A stretch of 30,810 nt of DNA from Liolophura sinensis (GCF_032854445.1 NW_027018401.1:1-30810), one strand, 5' to 3'. Counted from the first letter of the stretch, positions 1-11,431 are shown. Notes: generated by a model from the sequence alone, not told the origin. Numbers and translations are program-made.

Positions 1-551
1 ATGTGCCCTTCGGTAGCCCAGACGACGTCAAATCTTTGGGCCAAGCCCATTTAACTCACCCAGCAAATGTCTTACTTCTAAGTCGAAGACAAACTCAATG
101 TCTTTATCTACATGTAGAAAAACCACACCATTTGTGTATAAAAAAAACACAAGGTACATGATAAAGTCTGCTGTAAAAAGTACAATTGAACACTGACCCA
201 CATCAATAAGGTGCCAAAAGATGCGCAATTGGGCAGGCATCTCCAGCTGTTGAAAAATTGCAAATTTCCTTGGTTTCCATGGAGTAAGAGCCGTTGCTGG
301 GCACGTGATCTTGACATCAATGATTATTCATTTGTGGCTACAGCCAAAAGTATTGGTCGGAGAGCCGCGCGGTTTGCACCATTCGATTTCTCGTCAAAAA
401 ATACGTCGGATTAGCCTCTTACCAGCAGCATTGGAACAGTTTTTCCACTTTTGGATTTTTAACCTCGTCGTTTTGCGAATTGAAATCGGCTACATTAACT
501 ATGTACAATCGCGACTGCGTCATTACTATATTCAACTTTTCATTATAAGTT
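1..551 (+). repeat. Satellite monomer U1 (type I head, type II-like tail)
   Basis: This unit has GTGTATA, AAAGTCTG and CATGGAG (type I), then GCCGCGCGG (type II), so it is a chimera. Its tail AACCTCGTCGTTTTGCG resembles the ACCTGGTCGTTTTGCG of U5 and U10. Indels relative to consensus are GGGCAGGC (one C lost), an extra A before CCTCGTCG, and GACTGCGTC (one base gained). Confidence 0.95.
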
Positions 552-1101
552 ATGTGCCCTTCGGTAGCCCAGACGACGTCAAATCTTTGGGCCAAGCCCA
601 TTTAACTCACCCCAGCAAATGTCTTACTTCTAAGTCGAAGACAAACTCAATGTCTTTATCTACATGTAGAAAAACCACACCATTTGTGTATAAAAAAAAC
701 ACAAGGTACATGATAAAGTCTGCTGTAAAAAGTACAATTGAACACTGACCCACATCAATAAGGTGCCAAAAGATGCGCAATTGGGCCAGGCATCTCCAGC
801 TGTTGAAAAATTGCAAATTTCCTTGGTTTCCATGGAGTAAGAGCCGTTGCTGGGCACGTGATCTTGACATCAATGATTATTCATTTGTGGCTACAGCCAA
901 AAGTATTGGTCGGAGAGCAACGCGATTCGCACCATTCGATTTCTCGTCAAAAAATACGTCGGATTAGCCTCTTACCAGCAGCATTGGAACAGTTTTCCAC
1001 TTTTGGATTTTTGCCTGGTATTTTTTCTCATTGAAATCGGCTACATTAACTATGTACAATCGCGACTGGTCATTACTATATTCAACTTTTCATTATAAGT
1101 T
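552..1101 (+). repeat. Satellite monomer U2 (type I)
   Basis: This is type I with GCGATTCGCACC and the rare tail TTTTTTCTCATTG, which recurs only in U11. Single-base indels are CACCCCAGC (plus one C) and CAGTTTTCC (minus one T). Confidence 0.95.
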
Positions 1102-1648
1102 ATGTGCCCTTCGTAGCCCAGACGACGTCAAATCTTTGGGCCAAGCCCATTTAACTCACCCAGCAAATGTCTTACTTCTAAGTCGAAGACAAACTCAATG
1201 TCTTTATCTACATGTAGAAAAACCACACCATTTGTGTATAAAAAAAACACAAGGTACATGATAAAGTCTGCTGTAAAAAGTACAATTGAACACTGACCCA
1301 CATCAATAAGGTGCCAAAAGATGCGCAATTGGGCCAGGCATCTCCAGCTGTTGAAAATTGCAAATTTCCTTGTTTCCATGGAGTAAGAGCCGTTGCTGGG
1401 CACGTGATCTTGACATCAATGATTATTCATTTGTGGCTACAGCCAAAAGTATTGGTCGGAGAGCAACGCGATTTGCACCATTCGATTTCTCGTCAAAAAA
1501 TACGTCGGATTAGCCTCTTACCAGCAGCATTGGAACAGTTTTTCCATTTTTGGATTTTTGCCTGGTATTTTTTCTAATTGAAATCGGCTACATTAACTAT
1601 GTACAATCGCGACTGGTCATTACTATATTCAACTTTTCATTATAAGTT
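1102..1648 (+). repeat. Satellite monomer U3 (type I)
   Basis: This is type I with GCGATTTGCACC and CCATTTTTGG. It is 547 bp because of three one-base losses (CTTCGTAGCC, TTGAAAATTGC, CCTTGTTTCC), all of the homopolymer or doublet kind. Confidence 0.95.
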
Positions 1649-2198
1649 ATGTGCCCTTCGGTAGCCCAGACGACGTCAAATCTTTGGGCCAAGCCCATTT
1701 AACTCACCCAGCAAATGTCTTACTTCTAAGTCGAAGACAAACTCAATGTCTTTATCTACATGTAGAAAAACCACACCATTTGTATATAAAAAAAAACACA
1801 AGGTACATGATACAGTCCGCTGTAAAAAGTACAATTGAACACTGACCCACATCAATAAGGTGCCAAAAGATGCGCAATTGGGCCAGGCATCTCCAGCTGC
1901 TGAAAAATTGCAAATTTCCTTGGCTTCCATGTAGTAAGAGCCGTTGCTGGGCACGTGATCTTGACATCAATGATTATTCATTTGTGGCTACAGCCAAAAG
2001 TATTGGTCGGAGAGCCGCGCGGTTTGCACCATTCGATTTCTCGTCAAAAAATACGTCGGATTAGCCTCTTACCAGCAGCATTGGAACAGTTTTTCCACTT
2101 TTGGATTTTGCCTGGTCTTTTTGCGAATTGAAATCGGCTACATTAACTATGTACAATCGCGACTGGTCATTACTATATTCAACTTTTCATTATAAGTT
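1649..2198 (+). repeat. Satellite monomer U4 (type II)
   Basis: This is the first complete type II unit (CAGCTGCTG, CATGTAGTAAG, GCCGCGCGG). It has nine As after TATAT and one T fewer in GGATTTTGCC. The tail is TGGTCTTTTTGCG. Confidence 0.95.
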
Positions 2199-2748
2199 AT
2201 GTGCCCTTCGGTAGCCCAGACGACGTCAAATCTTTGGGCCAAGCCCATTTAACTCACCCAGCAAATGTCTTACTTCTAAGTCGAAGACAAACTCAATGTC
2301 TTTATCTACATGTAGAAAACCACACCATTTGTATATAAAAAAAAACACAAGGTACATGATACAGTCCGCTGTAAAAAGTACAATTGAACACTGACCCACA
2401 TCAATAAGGTGCCAAAAGATGCGCAATTGGGCCAGGCATCTCCAGCTGCTGAAAAATTGCAAATTTCCTTGGCTTCCATGTAGTAAGAGCCGTTGCTGGG
2501 CACGTGATCTTGACATCAATGATTATTCATTTGTGGCTACAGCCAAAAGTATTGGTCGGAAAGCTGCGCGGTTTGCACCATTCGATTTCTCGTCAAAAAA
2601 TACGTCGGATTAGCCTCTTACCAGCAGCATTGGAACAGTTTTTCCACTTTTGGATTTTTACCTGGTCGTTTTGCGAATTGAAATCGGCTACATTAACTAT
2701 GTACAATCGCGACTGGTCATTACTATATTCAACTTTTCATTATAAGTT
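2199..2748 (+). repeat. Satellite monomer U5 (type II, AGCTGCGCGG)
   Basis: This type II unit carries GGAAAGCTGCGCGG and the tail ACCTGGTCGTTTTGCG. U10 shares AGCTGCGCGG and that tail, five units downstream. It has one A fewer in TAGAAAACC and nine As after TATAT. Confidence 0.95.
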
Positions 2749-3298
2749 ATGTGCCCTTCGGTAGCCCAGACGACGTCAAATCTTTGGGCCAAGCCATTTA
2801 ACTCCCCCAGCAAATGTCTTACTTCTAAGTCGAAGACAATCTCAATGTCTTTATCTACATGTAGATAAACCACACCATTTGTATATAAAAAAAACACAAG
2901 GTACTTGATACAGTCCGCTGTAAAAAGTACAATTGAACACTGACCCACATCAAATAAGGTGCCAAAAGATGTGCAATTGGGCCAGGCATCTCCAGCTGTT
3001 GAAAAATTGCAAATTTCCTTGGTTTCCATGGAGTAAGAGCCGTTGCTGGGCACGTGATCTTGACATCAATGATTATTCATTTGTGGCTATAGCCAAAAGT
3101 ATTGGTCGGAGAGCAACGCGGTTTGCACCATTCGATTTCTCGTCAAAAAATACGTCGGATTAGCCTCTTACCAGCAGCATTGGAACAGTTTTTCCACTTT
3201 TGGATTTTTGCCTGTTATTTTTTCTAATTGAAATCGGCTACATTAACTATGTACAATCGCGACTGGTCATTACTATATTCAACTTTTCATTATCAGTT
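2749..3298 (+). repeat. Satellite monomer U6 (early type III)
   Basis: Private markers ACTCCCCCAGC, CAATCTCAATG, GTAGATAAACC, GATGTGCAATTG and GGCTATAGCC are shared with U11. The tail is CCTGTTATTTTTTC, as in U8 and U15. Indels are AAGCCATTT (minus one C) and CATCAAATAAGG (plus one A). Confidence 0.95.
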
Positions 3299-3848
3299 AT
3301 GTGCCCTTCGGTAGCCCAGACGACGTCAAATCTTTGGGCCAAGCCCATTTAACTCACCCAGCAAATGTCTTACTTCTAAGTCGAAGACAAACTCAATGTC
3401 TTTATCTACATGTAGAAAAACCACACCATTTGTATATAAAAAAAACACAAGGTACATGATACAGTCCGCTGTAAAAAGTACAATTGAACACTGACCCACA
3501 TCAATAAGGTGCCAAAAGATGCGCAATTGGGCCAGGCATCTCCAGCTGCTGAATAATTGCAAATTTCCTTGGCTTCCATGTAATAAGAGCCGTTGCTGGG
3601 CACGTGATCTTGACATCAATGATTATTCATTTGTGGCTACAGCCAAAAGTATTGGTCGGAGAGCCGCGCGGTTTGCACCATTCGATTTCTCGTCAAAAAA
3701 TACGTCGGATTAGCCTCTTACCAGCAGCATTGGAACAGTTTTTCCACTTTTGGATTTTTGACTGGTCTTTTTGCGAATTGAAATCGGCTACATTAACTAT
3801 GTACAATCGCGACTGGTCATTACTATATTCAACTTTTCATTATAAGTT
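3299..3848 (+). repeat. Satellite monomer U7 (type II)
   Basis: Type II with private CTGAATAATTGC and CATGTAATAAG. The tail is TTTTTGACTGGTCTTTTTGCG-like, as in U9, U13 and U20. Confidence 0.95.
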
Positions 3849-4397
3849 ATGTGCCCTTCGGTAGCCCAGACGACGTCAAATCTTTGGGCCAAGCCCATTT
3901 AACTCACCCAGCAAATGTCTTACTTCTAAGTCGAAGACAAACTCAATGTCTTTATCTACATGTAGAAAAACCACACCATTTGTATATAAAAAAAACACAA
4001 GGTACATGATACAGTCCGCTGTAAAAAGTACAATTGAACACTGACCCACATCAATAAGGTGCCAAAAGATGCGCAATTGGGCCAGGCATCTCCAGCTGCT
4101 GAAAAATTGCAAATTTCCTTGGCTTCCATGTAGTAATAGCCGTTGCTGGGCACGTGATCTTGACATCAATGATTATTCATTTGTGGCTACAGCCAAAAGT
4201 ATTGGTCGGAGAGCAACGCGGTTTGCACCATTCGATTTCTCGTCAAAAAATACGTCGGATTAGCCTCTTACCAGCAGCATTGGAACAGTTTTTCCACTTT
4301 TGGATTTTTGCCTGTTATTTTTTCTAATTGAAATCGGCTACATAAACTATGTACAATCGCGACTGGTCTTACTATATTCAACTTTTCATTATAAGTT
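3849..4397 (+). repeat. Satellite monomer U8 (type II head, type III tail)
   Basis: The left two thirds are type II (CAGCTGCTG, CATGTAGTAATAG). The right third switches to GCAACGCGG and CCTGTTATTTTTTC, so the crossover lies between about 4140 and 4215. Private changes are TACATAAACTATG and GACTGGTCTTAC (one base lost). Confidence 0.95.
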
Positions 4398-4947
4398 ATG
4401 TGCCCTTCGGTAGCCCAGACGACGTCAAATCTTTGGGCCAAGCCCATTTAACTCACCCAGCAAATGTCTTACTTCTAAGTCGAAGACAAACTCAATGTCT
4501 TTATCTACATGTAGAAAAACCACACCATTTGTATATAAAAAAAACACAAGGTACATGATACAGTCCGCTGTAAAAAGTACAATTGAACACTGACCCACAT
4601 CAATAAGGTGCCAAAAGATGCGCAATTGGGCCAGGCATCTCCAGCTGCTGAAAAATTGCAAATTTCCTTGGCTTCCATGTAGTAAGAGCCGTTGCTGGGC
4701 ACGTGATCTTGACATCAATGATTATTCATTTGTGGCTACAGCCAAAAGTATTGGTCGGAGAGCCGCGCGGTTTGCACCATTCGATTTCTCGTCAAAAAAT
4801 ACGTCGGATTAGCCTCTTACCAGCAGCATTGGAACAGTTTTTCCACTTTTGGATTTTTGACTGGTCTTTTTGCGAATTGAAATCGGCTACATTAACTATG
4901 TACAATCGCGACTGGTCATTACTATATTCAACTTTTCATTATAAGTT
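4398..4947 (+). repeat. Satellite monomer U9 (type II)
   Basis: A clean type II unit, exactly 550 bp, with the GACTGGTCTTTTTGCG tail. It is a good type II reference copy. Confidence 0.95.
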
Positions 4948-5497
4948 ATGTGCCCTTCGGTAGCCCAGACGACGTCAAATCTTTGGGCCAAGCCCATTTA
5001 ACTCACCCAGCAAATGTCTTACTTCTAAGTCGAAGACAAACTCAATGTCTTTATCTACATGTAGAAAAACCACACCATTTGTATATAAAAAAAACACAAG
5101 GTACATGATACAGTCCGCTGTAAAAAGTACAATTGAACACTGACCCACATCAATAAGGTGCCAAAAGATGCGCAATTGGGCCAGGCATCTCCAGCTGCTG
5201 AAAAATTGCAAATTTCCTTGGCTTCCATGTAGTAAGAGCCGTTGCTGGGCACGTGATCTTGACATCAATGATTATTCATTTGTGGCTACAGCCAAAAGTA
5301 TTGGTCGGAGAGCTGCGCGGTTTGCACCATTCGATTTCTCGTCAAAAAATACGTCGGATTAGCCTCTTACCAGCAGCATTGGAACAGTTTTTCCACTTTT
5401 GGATTTTTACCTGGTCGTTTTGCGAATTGAAATCGGCTACATTAACTATGTACAATCGCGACTGGTCATTACTATATTCAACTTTTCATTATAAGTT
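4948..5497 (+). repeat. Satellite monomer U10 (type II, AGCTGCGCGG)
   Basis: Type II with AGAGCTGCGCGG and tail ACCTGGTCGTTTTGCG. It is a close copy of U5, 2,749 bp away. Confidence 0.95.
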
Positions 5498-6048
5498 ATG
5501 TGCCCTTCGGTAGCCCAGACGACGTCAAATCTTTGGGCCAAGCCCATTTAACTCCCCCAGCAAATGTCTTACTTCTAAGTCGAAGACAATCTCAATGTCT
5601 TTATCTACATGTAGATAAACCACACCATTTGTATATAAAAAAAAACACAAGGTACTTGATACAGTCCGCTGTAAAAAGTACAATTGAACACTGACCCACA
5701 TCAATAAGGTGCCAAAAGATGTGCAATTGGGCCAGGCATCTCCAGCTGTTGGAAAGTTGCAAATTTCCTTGGTTTCCATGGAGTAAGAGCCGTTGCTGGG
5801 CACGTGATCTTGACATCAATGATTATTCATTTGTGGCTATAGCCAAAAGTATTGGTCGGAGAGCAACGCGATTCGCACCATTCGATTTCTCGTCAAAAAA
5901 TACGTCGGATTAGCCTCTTACCAGCAGGATTGGAACAGTTTTTCCACTTTTGGATTTTTGCCTGGTATTTTTTCTCATTGAAATCGGCTACATTAACTAT
6001 GTACAATCGCGACTGGTCATTACTATATTCAACTTTTCATTATAAGTT
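5498..6048 (+). repeat. Satellite monomer U11 (U6-like head, U2-like tail)
   Basis: The head shares ACTCCCCCAGC, CAATCTCAATG, GTAGATAAACC, GATGTGC and GGCTATAGCC with U6. The tail shares GCGATTCGCACC and TTTTTTCTCATTG with U2. Private changes are GTTGGAAAGTTGC and AGCAGGATTGG. Nine As after TATAT make it 551 bp. Confidence 0.95.
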
Positions 6049-6598
6049 ATGTGCCCTTCGGTAGCCCAGACGACGTCAAATCTTTGGGCCAAGCCCATTT
6101 AACTCACCCAGCAAATGTCTTACTTCTAAGTCGAAGACAAACTCAATGTCTTTATCTACATGTAGAAAAACCACACCATTTGTGTATAAAAAAAACACAA
6201 GGTACATGATAAAGTCTGCTGTAAAAAGTACAATTGAACACTGACCCACATCAATAAGGTGCCAAAAGATGCGCAATTGGGCCAGGCATCTCCAGCTGTT
6301 GAAAAATTGCAAATTTCCTTGGTTTCCATGGAGTAAGAGCCGTTGCTGGGCACGTGATCTTGACATCAATGATTATTCATTTGTGGCTACAGCCAAAAGT
6401 ATTGGTCGGAGAGCAACGCGATTTGCACCATTCGATTTCTCGTCAAAAAATACGTCGGATTAGCCTCTTACCAGCAGCATTGGAACAGTTTTTCCATTTT
6501 TGGATTTTTGCCTGGTATTTTTTCTAATTGAAATCGGCTACATTAACTATGTACAATCGCGACTGGTCATTACTATATTCAACTTTTCATTATAAGTT
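6049..6598 (+). repeat. Satellite monomer U12 (type I)
   Basis: Type I with GCGATTTGCACC and CCATTTTTGG. It matches U3, and like U3 it directly follows the GATTCGC/CTCATTG tail. Confidence 0.95.
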
Positions 6599-7147
6599 AT
6601 GTGCCCTTCGGTAGCCCAGACGACGTCAAATCTTTGGGCCAAGCCCATTTAACTCACCCAGCAAATGTCTTACTTCTAAGTCGAAGACAAACTCAATGTC
6701 TTTATCTACATGTAGAAAAACCACACCATTTGTATATAAAAAAAACACAAGGTACATGATACAGTCCGCTGTAAAAAGTACAATTGAACACTGACCCACA
6801 TCAATAAGGTGCCAAAAGATGCGCAATTGGGCCAGGCATCTCCAGCTGCTGAAAAATTGCAAATTTCCTTGGCTTCCATGTAGTAAGAGCCGTTGCTGGG
6901 CACGTGATCTTGACATCAATGATTATTCATTTGTGGCTACAGACAAAAGTATTGGTCGGAGAGCCGCGCGGTTTGCACCATTCGATTTCTCGTCAAAAAT
7001 ACGTCGGATTAGCCTCTTACCAGCAGCATTGGAACAGTTTTTCCACTTTTGGATTTTTGACTGGTCTTTTTGCGAATTGAAATCGGCTACATTAACTATG
7101 TACAATCGCGACTGGTCATTACTATATTCAACTTTTCATTATAAGTT
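6599..7147 (+). repeat. Satellite monomer U13 (type II)
   Basis: Type II with private CTACAGACAAAAG. It is one A short in CGTCAAAAATACG (549 bp). That single-base loss fuses otherwise separate plus-strand frames into a 114-codon open stretch, which is not evidence for a gene. Confidence 0.95.
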
Positions 7148-7697
7148 ATGTGCCCTTCGGTAGCCCAGACGACGTCAAATCTTTGGGCCAAGCCCATTTA
7201 ACTCACCCTGCAAATGTCTTACTTCTAAGTCGAAGACAAACTCAATGTCTTTATCTACATGTAGAAAAACCACACCATTTGTATATAAAAAAAACACAAG
7301 GTACATGATACAGTCCGCTGTAAAAAGTACAATTGAACACTGACCCACATCAATAAGGTGCCAAAAGATGCGCAATTGGGCCAGGCATCTCCAGCTGCTG
7401 AAAAATTGCAAATTTCCTTGGCTTCCATGTAGTAAGAGCCGTTGCTGGGCACGTGATCTTGACATCAATGATTATTCATTTGTGGCTACAGCCAAAAGTA
7501 TTGGTCGGAGAGCTGCGCGGTTTGCACCATTCGATTTCTCGTCAAAAAATACGTCGGATTAGCCTCTTACCAGCAGCATTGGAACAGTTTTTCCACTTTT
7601 GGATTTTTGCCTGGTCTTTTTGCGAATTGAAATCGGCTACATTAACTATGTACAATCGCGACTGGTCATTACTATATTCAACTTTTCATTATAAGTT
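7148..7697 (+). repeat. Satellite monomer U14 (type II, AGCTGCGCGG)
   Basis: Type II with private CACCCTGCAAATG. It carries the AGCTGCGCGG allele of U5 and U10 but a GCCTGGTCTTTTTGCG tail. Confidence 0.95.
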
Positions 7698-8247
7698 ATG
7701 TGCCCTTCGGTAGCCCAGACGACGTCAAATCTTTGGGCCAAGCCCATTTAACTCACCCAGCAAATGTCTTACTTCTAAGTCGAAGACAAACTCAATGTCT
7801 TTATCTACATGTAGAAAAACCACACCATTTGTATATAAAAAAAACACAAGGTACTTGATACAGTCCGCTGTAAAAAGTACAATTGAACACTGACCCACAT
7901 CAATAAGGTGCCAAAAGATGTGCAATTGGGCCAGGCATCTCCAGCTGTTGAAAAATTGCAAATTTCCTTGGTTTCCATGGAGTAAGAGCCGTTGCTGGGC
8001 ACGTGATCTTGACATCAATGATTATTCATTTGTGGCTTTAGCCAAAAGTATTGGTCGGAGAGCAACGCGGTTTGCACCATTCGATTTCTCGTCAAAAAAT
8101 ACGTCGGATTAGCCTCTTACCAGCAGCATTGGAACAGTTTTTCCACTTTTGGATTTTTGCCTGTTATTTTTTCTAATTGAAATCGGCTACATTAACTATG
8201 TACAATCGCGACTGGTCATTACTATATTCAACTTTTCATTATAAGTT
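7698..8247 (+). repeat. Satellite monomer U15 (early type III)
   Basis: Has TACTTGATAC, GATGTGCAATTG, private GGCTTTAGCC and the tail CCTGTTATTTTTTC. It resembles U6 but lacks the GTAGATAAACC and CAATCTCAATG markers. Confidence 0.95.
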
Positions 8248-8797
8248 ATGTGCCCTTCGGTAGCCCAGACGACGTCAAATCTTTGGGCCAAGCCCATTTA
8301 ACTCACCCAGCAAATGTCTTACTTCTAAGTCGAAGACAAACTCAATGTCTTTATCTACATGTAGAAAAACCACACCATTTGTGTATAAAAAAAACACAAG
8401 GTACATGATAAAGTCTGCTGTAAAAAGTACAATTGAACACTGACCCACATCAATAAGGTGCCAAAAGATGCGCAATTGGGCCAGGCATCTCCAGCTGTTG
8501 AAAAATTGCAAATTTCCTTGGTTTCCATGGAGTAAGAGCCGTTGCTGGGCACGTGATCTTGACATCAATGATTATTCATTTGTGGCTACAGCCAAAAGTA
8601 TTGGTCGGAGAGCAACGCGATTCGCACCATTCGATTTCTCGTCAAAAAATACGTCGGATTAGCCTCTTACCAGCAGCATTGGAACAGTTTTTCCACTTTT
8701 GGATTTTTGCCTGGTATTTTTTCTAATTGAAATCGGCTACATTAACTATGTACAATAGCGACTGGTCATTACTATATTCAACTTTTCATTATAAGTT
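8248..8797 (+). repeat. Satellite monomer U16 (type I)
   Basis: Type I with GCGATTCGCACC and tail TGGTATTTTTTCTAATTG. Private change: TACAATAGCG. Confidence 0.95.
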
Positions 8798-9330
8798 ATG
8801 TGCCCTTCGGTAGCCCAGACGACGTCAAATCTTTGGGCCAAGCCCATTTAACTCACCCAGCAAATGTCTTACTTCTAAGTCGAAGACAAACTCAATGTCT
8901 TTATCTACATGTAGAAAAACCACACCATTTGTGTATAAAAAAAACACAAGGTACATGATAAAGTCTGCTGTAAAAAGTACAATTGAACACTGACCCACAT
9001 CAATAAGGTGCCAAAAGATGCGCAATTGGGCCAGGCATCTCCAGCTGTTGAGAAATTGCAAATTTCCTTGGTTTCCATGGAGTAAGAGCCGTTGCTGGGC
9101 ACGTGATCTTGACATCAATGATTATTCATTTGTGGCTACAGCCAAAAGTATTGGTCGGAGAGCAACGCGATTTGCACCATTCGATTTCTCGTCAAAAAAT
9201 ACGTCGGATTAGCCTCTTACCAGCAGCATTGGAACAGTTTTTCCATTTTTGGATTTTTGCCTGGTATTTTTTCTAATTGAAATCGGCTACATTAACTATG
9301 TACAATCGCGACTGGTCATTACTATATTCA
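8798..9330 (+). repeat. Satellite monomer U17 (type I), 3' end deleted
   Basis: Type I with TTGAGAAATTGC, GCGATTTGCACC and CCATTTTTGG, matching U19. It stops at CTATATTCA and fuses to the interior of U18. The last 16 bases of the unit are missing. Confidence 0.93.
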
Positions 9331-9331
9331 A
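9328..9331 (+). other. Junction of a 114-bp deletion with 4-bp microhomology
   Basis: CTATATTCAA runs directly into TCAATGTCTTTATC. Sixteen bases of the U17 end and the first 98 of U18 are missing. Both parents of the junction contain TCAA, and the flanking bases differ, so the microhomology is exactly 4 bp. No other unit carries this junction. Confidence 0.93.
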
Positions 9332-9783
9332 TGTCTTTATCTACATGTAGAAAAACCACACCATTTGTGTATAAAAAAAACACAAGGTACATGATAAAGT
9401 CTGCTGTAAAAAGTACAATTGAACACTGACCCACATCAATAAGGTGCCAAAAGATGCGCAATTGGGCCAGGCATCTCCAGCTGTTGAAAAATTGCAAATT
9501 TCCTTGGTTTCCATGGAGTAAGAGCCGTTGCTGGGCACGTGATCTTGACATCAATGATTATTCATTTGTGGCTACAGCCAAAAGTATTGGTCGGAGAGCA
9601 ACGCGATTCGCACCATTCGATTTCTCGTCAAAAAATACGTCGGATTAGCCTCTTACCAGCAGCATTGGAACAGTTTTTCCACTTTTGGATTTTTGCCTGG
9701 TATTTTTTCTAATTGAAATCGGCTACATTAACTATGTACAATCGCGACTGGTCATTACTATATTCAACTTTTCATTATAAGTT
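9331..9783 (+). repeat. Satellite monomer U18 (type I), first ~98 bp deleted
   Basis: The unit begins at CAATGTCTTTATC, so it lacks the hairpin and the near-CRE site. The rest is type I with GCGATTCGCACC, matching U16. Confidence 0.93.
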
Positions 9784-10331
9784 ATGTGCCCTTCGGTAGC
9801 CCAGACGACGTCAAATCTTTGGGCCAAGCCCATTTAACTCACCCAGCAAATGTCTTACTTCTAAGTCGAAGACAAACTCAATGTCTTTATCTACATGTAG
9901 AAAAACCACACCATTTGTGTATAAAAAAAACACAAGGTACATGATAAAGTCTGGTGTAAAAAGTACAATTGAACACTGACCCACATCAATAAGGTGCCAA
10001 AAGATGCGCAATTGGGCCAGGCATCTCCAGCTGTTGAGAAATTGCAAATTTCCTTGGTTTCCATGGAGTAAGAGCCGTTGCTGGGCACGTGATCTTGACA
10101 TCAATGATTATTCATTTGTGGCTACAGCCAAAAGTATTGGTCGGAGAGCAACGCGATTTGCACCATTCGATTTCTCGTCAAAAAATACGTCGGATTAGCC
10201 TCTTACCAGCAGCATTGGAACAGTTTTTCCATTTTTGGATTTTTGCCTGGTATTTTTTCTAATTGAAATCGGCTACATTAACTATGTACAATCGCGACTG
10301 GTCATTACTATATTCAACTTTTCATTATGTT
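9784..10331 (+). repeat. Satellite monomer U19 (type I)
   Basis: Carries TTGAGAAATTGC, GCGATTTGCACC and CCATTTTTGG like U17. Private change: AGTCTGGTGTAAA. A 2-bp loss at its end (CATTATGTTATG) makes it 548 bp. It is the last type I unit. Confidence 0.95.
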
Positions 10332-10881
10332 ATGTGCCCTTCGGTAGCCCAGACGACGTCAAATCTTTGGGCCAAGCCCATTTAACTCACCCAGCAAATG
10401 TCTTACTTCTAAGTCGAAGACAAACTCAATGTCTTTATCTACATGTAGAAAAACCACACCATTTGTATATAAAAAAAACACAAGGTACATGATACAGTCC
10501 GCTGTAAAAAGTACAATTGAACACTGACCCACATCAATAAGGTGCCAAAAGATGCGCAATTGGGCCAGGCATCTCCAGCTGCTGAAAAATTGCAAATTTC
10601 CTTGGCTTCCATGTAGTAAGAGCCGTTGCTGGGCACGTGATCTTGACATCAATGATTATTCATTTGCGGCTACAGCCAAAAGTATTGGTCGGAGAGCCGT
10701 GCGGTTTGCACCATTCGATTTCTCGTCAAAAAATACGTCGGATTAGCCTCTTACCAGCAGCATTGGAACAGTTTTTCCACTTTTGGATTTTTGACTGGTC
10801 TTTTTGCGAATTGAAATCGGCTACATTAACTATGTACAATCGCGACTGGTCATTACTATATTCAACTTTTCATTATAAGTT
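10332..10881 (+). repeat. Satellite monomer U20 (type II)
   Basis: Type II with private CATTTGCGGCTAC and GCCGTGCGG. The tail is GACTGGTCTTTTTGCG. Confidence 0.95.
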
Positions 10882-11431
10882 ATGTGCCCTTCGGTAGCCC
10901 AGACGACGTCAAATCTATGGGCCAAGCCCATTTAACTCACCCAGCAAATGTCTTACTTCTAAGTCGAAGACAAACTCAATGTCTTTATCTACATGTAGAA
11001 AAACCACACCATTTGTATATAAAAAAAACACAAGGTACTTGATACAGTCCGCTGTAAAAAGTACAATTGAACACTGACCCACATCAATAAGGTGCCAAAA
11101 GATGCGCAATTGGGCCAGGCATCTCCAGCTGTTGAAAAATTGCAAATTTCCTTGGTTTCCATGGAGTATGAGCCGTTGCTGGGCACGTGATCCTGACATC
11201 AATGATTATTCATTTGTGGCTACAGCCAAAAGTATTGGTCGGAGAGCAACGCGGTTTGCACCATTCGATTTCTCGTCACAAAATACGTCGGATTAGCCTC
11301 TTACCAGCAGCATTGGAACAGTTTTTCCACTTTTGGATTTTTGCCTGGTCTTTTTGCGAATTGAAATCGGCTACATTAACTATGTACAGTCGCGACTGGT
11401 CATTACCATATTCAACTTTTCATTATAAGTT
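10882..11431 (+). repeat. Satellite monomer U21 (type III, trimer position 1)
   Basis: Carries AATCTATGGG, CGTCACAAAATACG, TACAGTCGCG and CATTACCATA, all shared with U24. Private changes are GAGTATGAGCC and GATCCTGAC. Confidence 0.95.

Larger units (their letters stand above)
2199..6048 (+). repeat. Five-monomer duplication: U5-U6 repeated as U10-U11
   Basis: AGCTGCGCGG, the ACCTGGTCGTTTTGCG tail, ACTCCCCCAGC, CAATCTCAATG, GTAGATAAACC, GATGTGC and GGCTATAGCC occur in the same order about 2,749 bp apart. Similarity ends in U11 after about 5866, where it switches to the U2-like tail. U14-U15 is a looser third instance. Confidence 0.85.
8248..10331 (+). repeat. Two-monomer duplication: U16-U17 repeated as U18-U19
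   Basis: A GATTCGC unit followed by a unit with TTGAGAAATTGC, GATTTGC and CCATTTTTGG occurs twice in tandem. The GATTCGC-then-GATTTGC order also occurs at U2-U3 and U11-U12. Confidence 0.85.

Noticed and set aside
6819-7163. 114-codon plus-strand frame in U13
   Set aside because: Created only by a one-base A-run loss that fuses two chance frames; no other internal unit has it.
9273-9554. Minus-strand 93-codon frame spanning the deletion in U17-U18
   Set aside because: It is a by-product of the 114-bp deletion joining two frames, with no sign of function.
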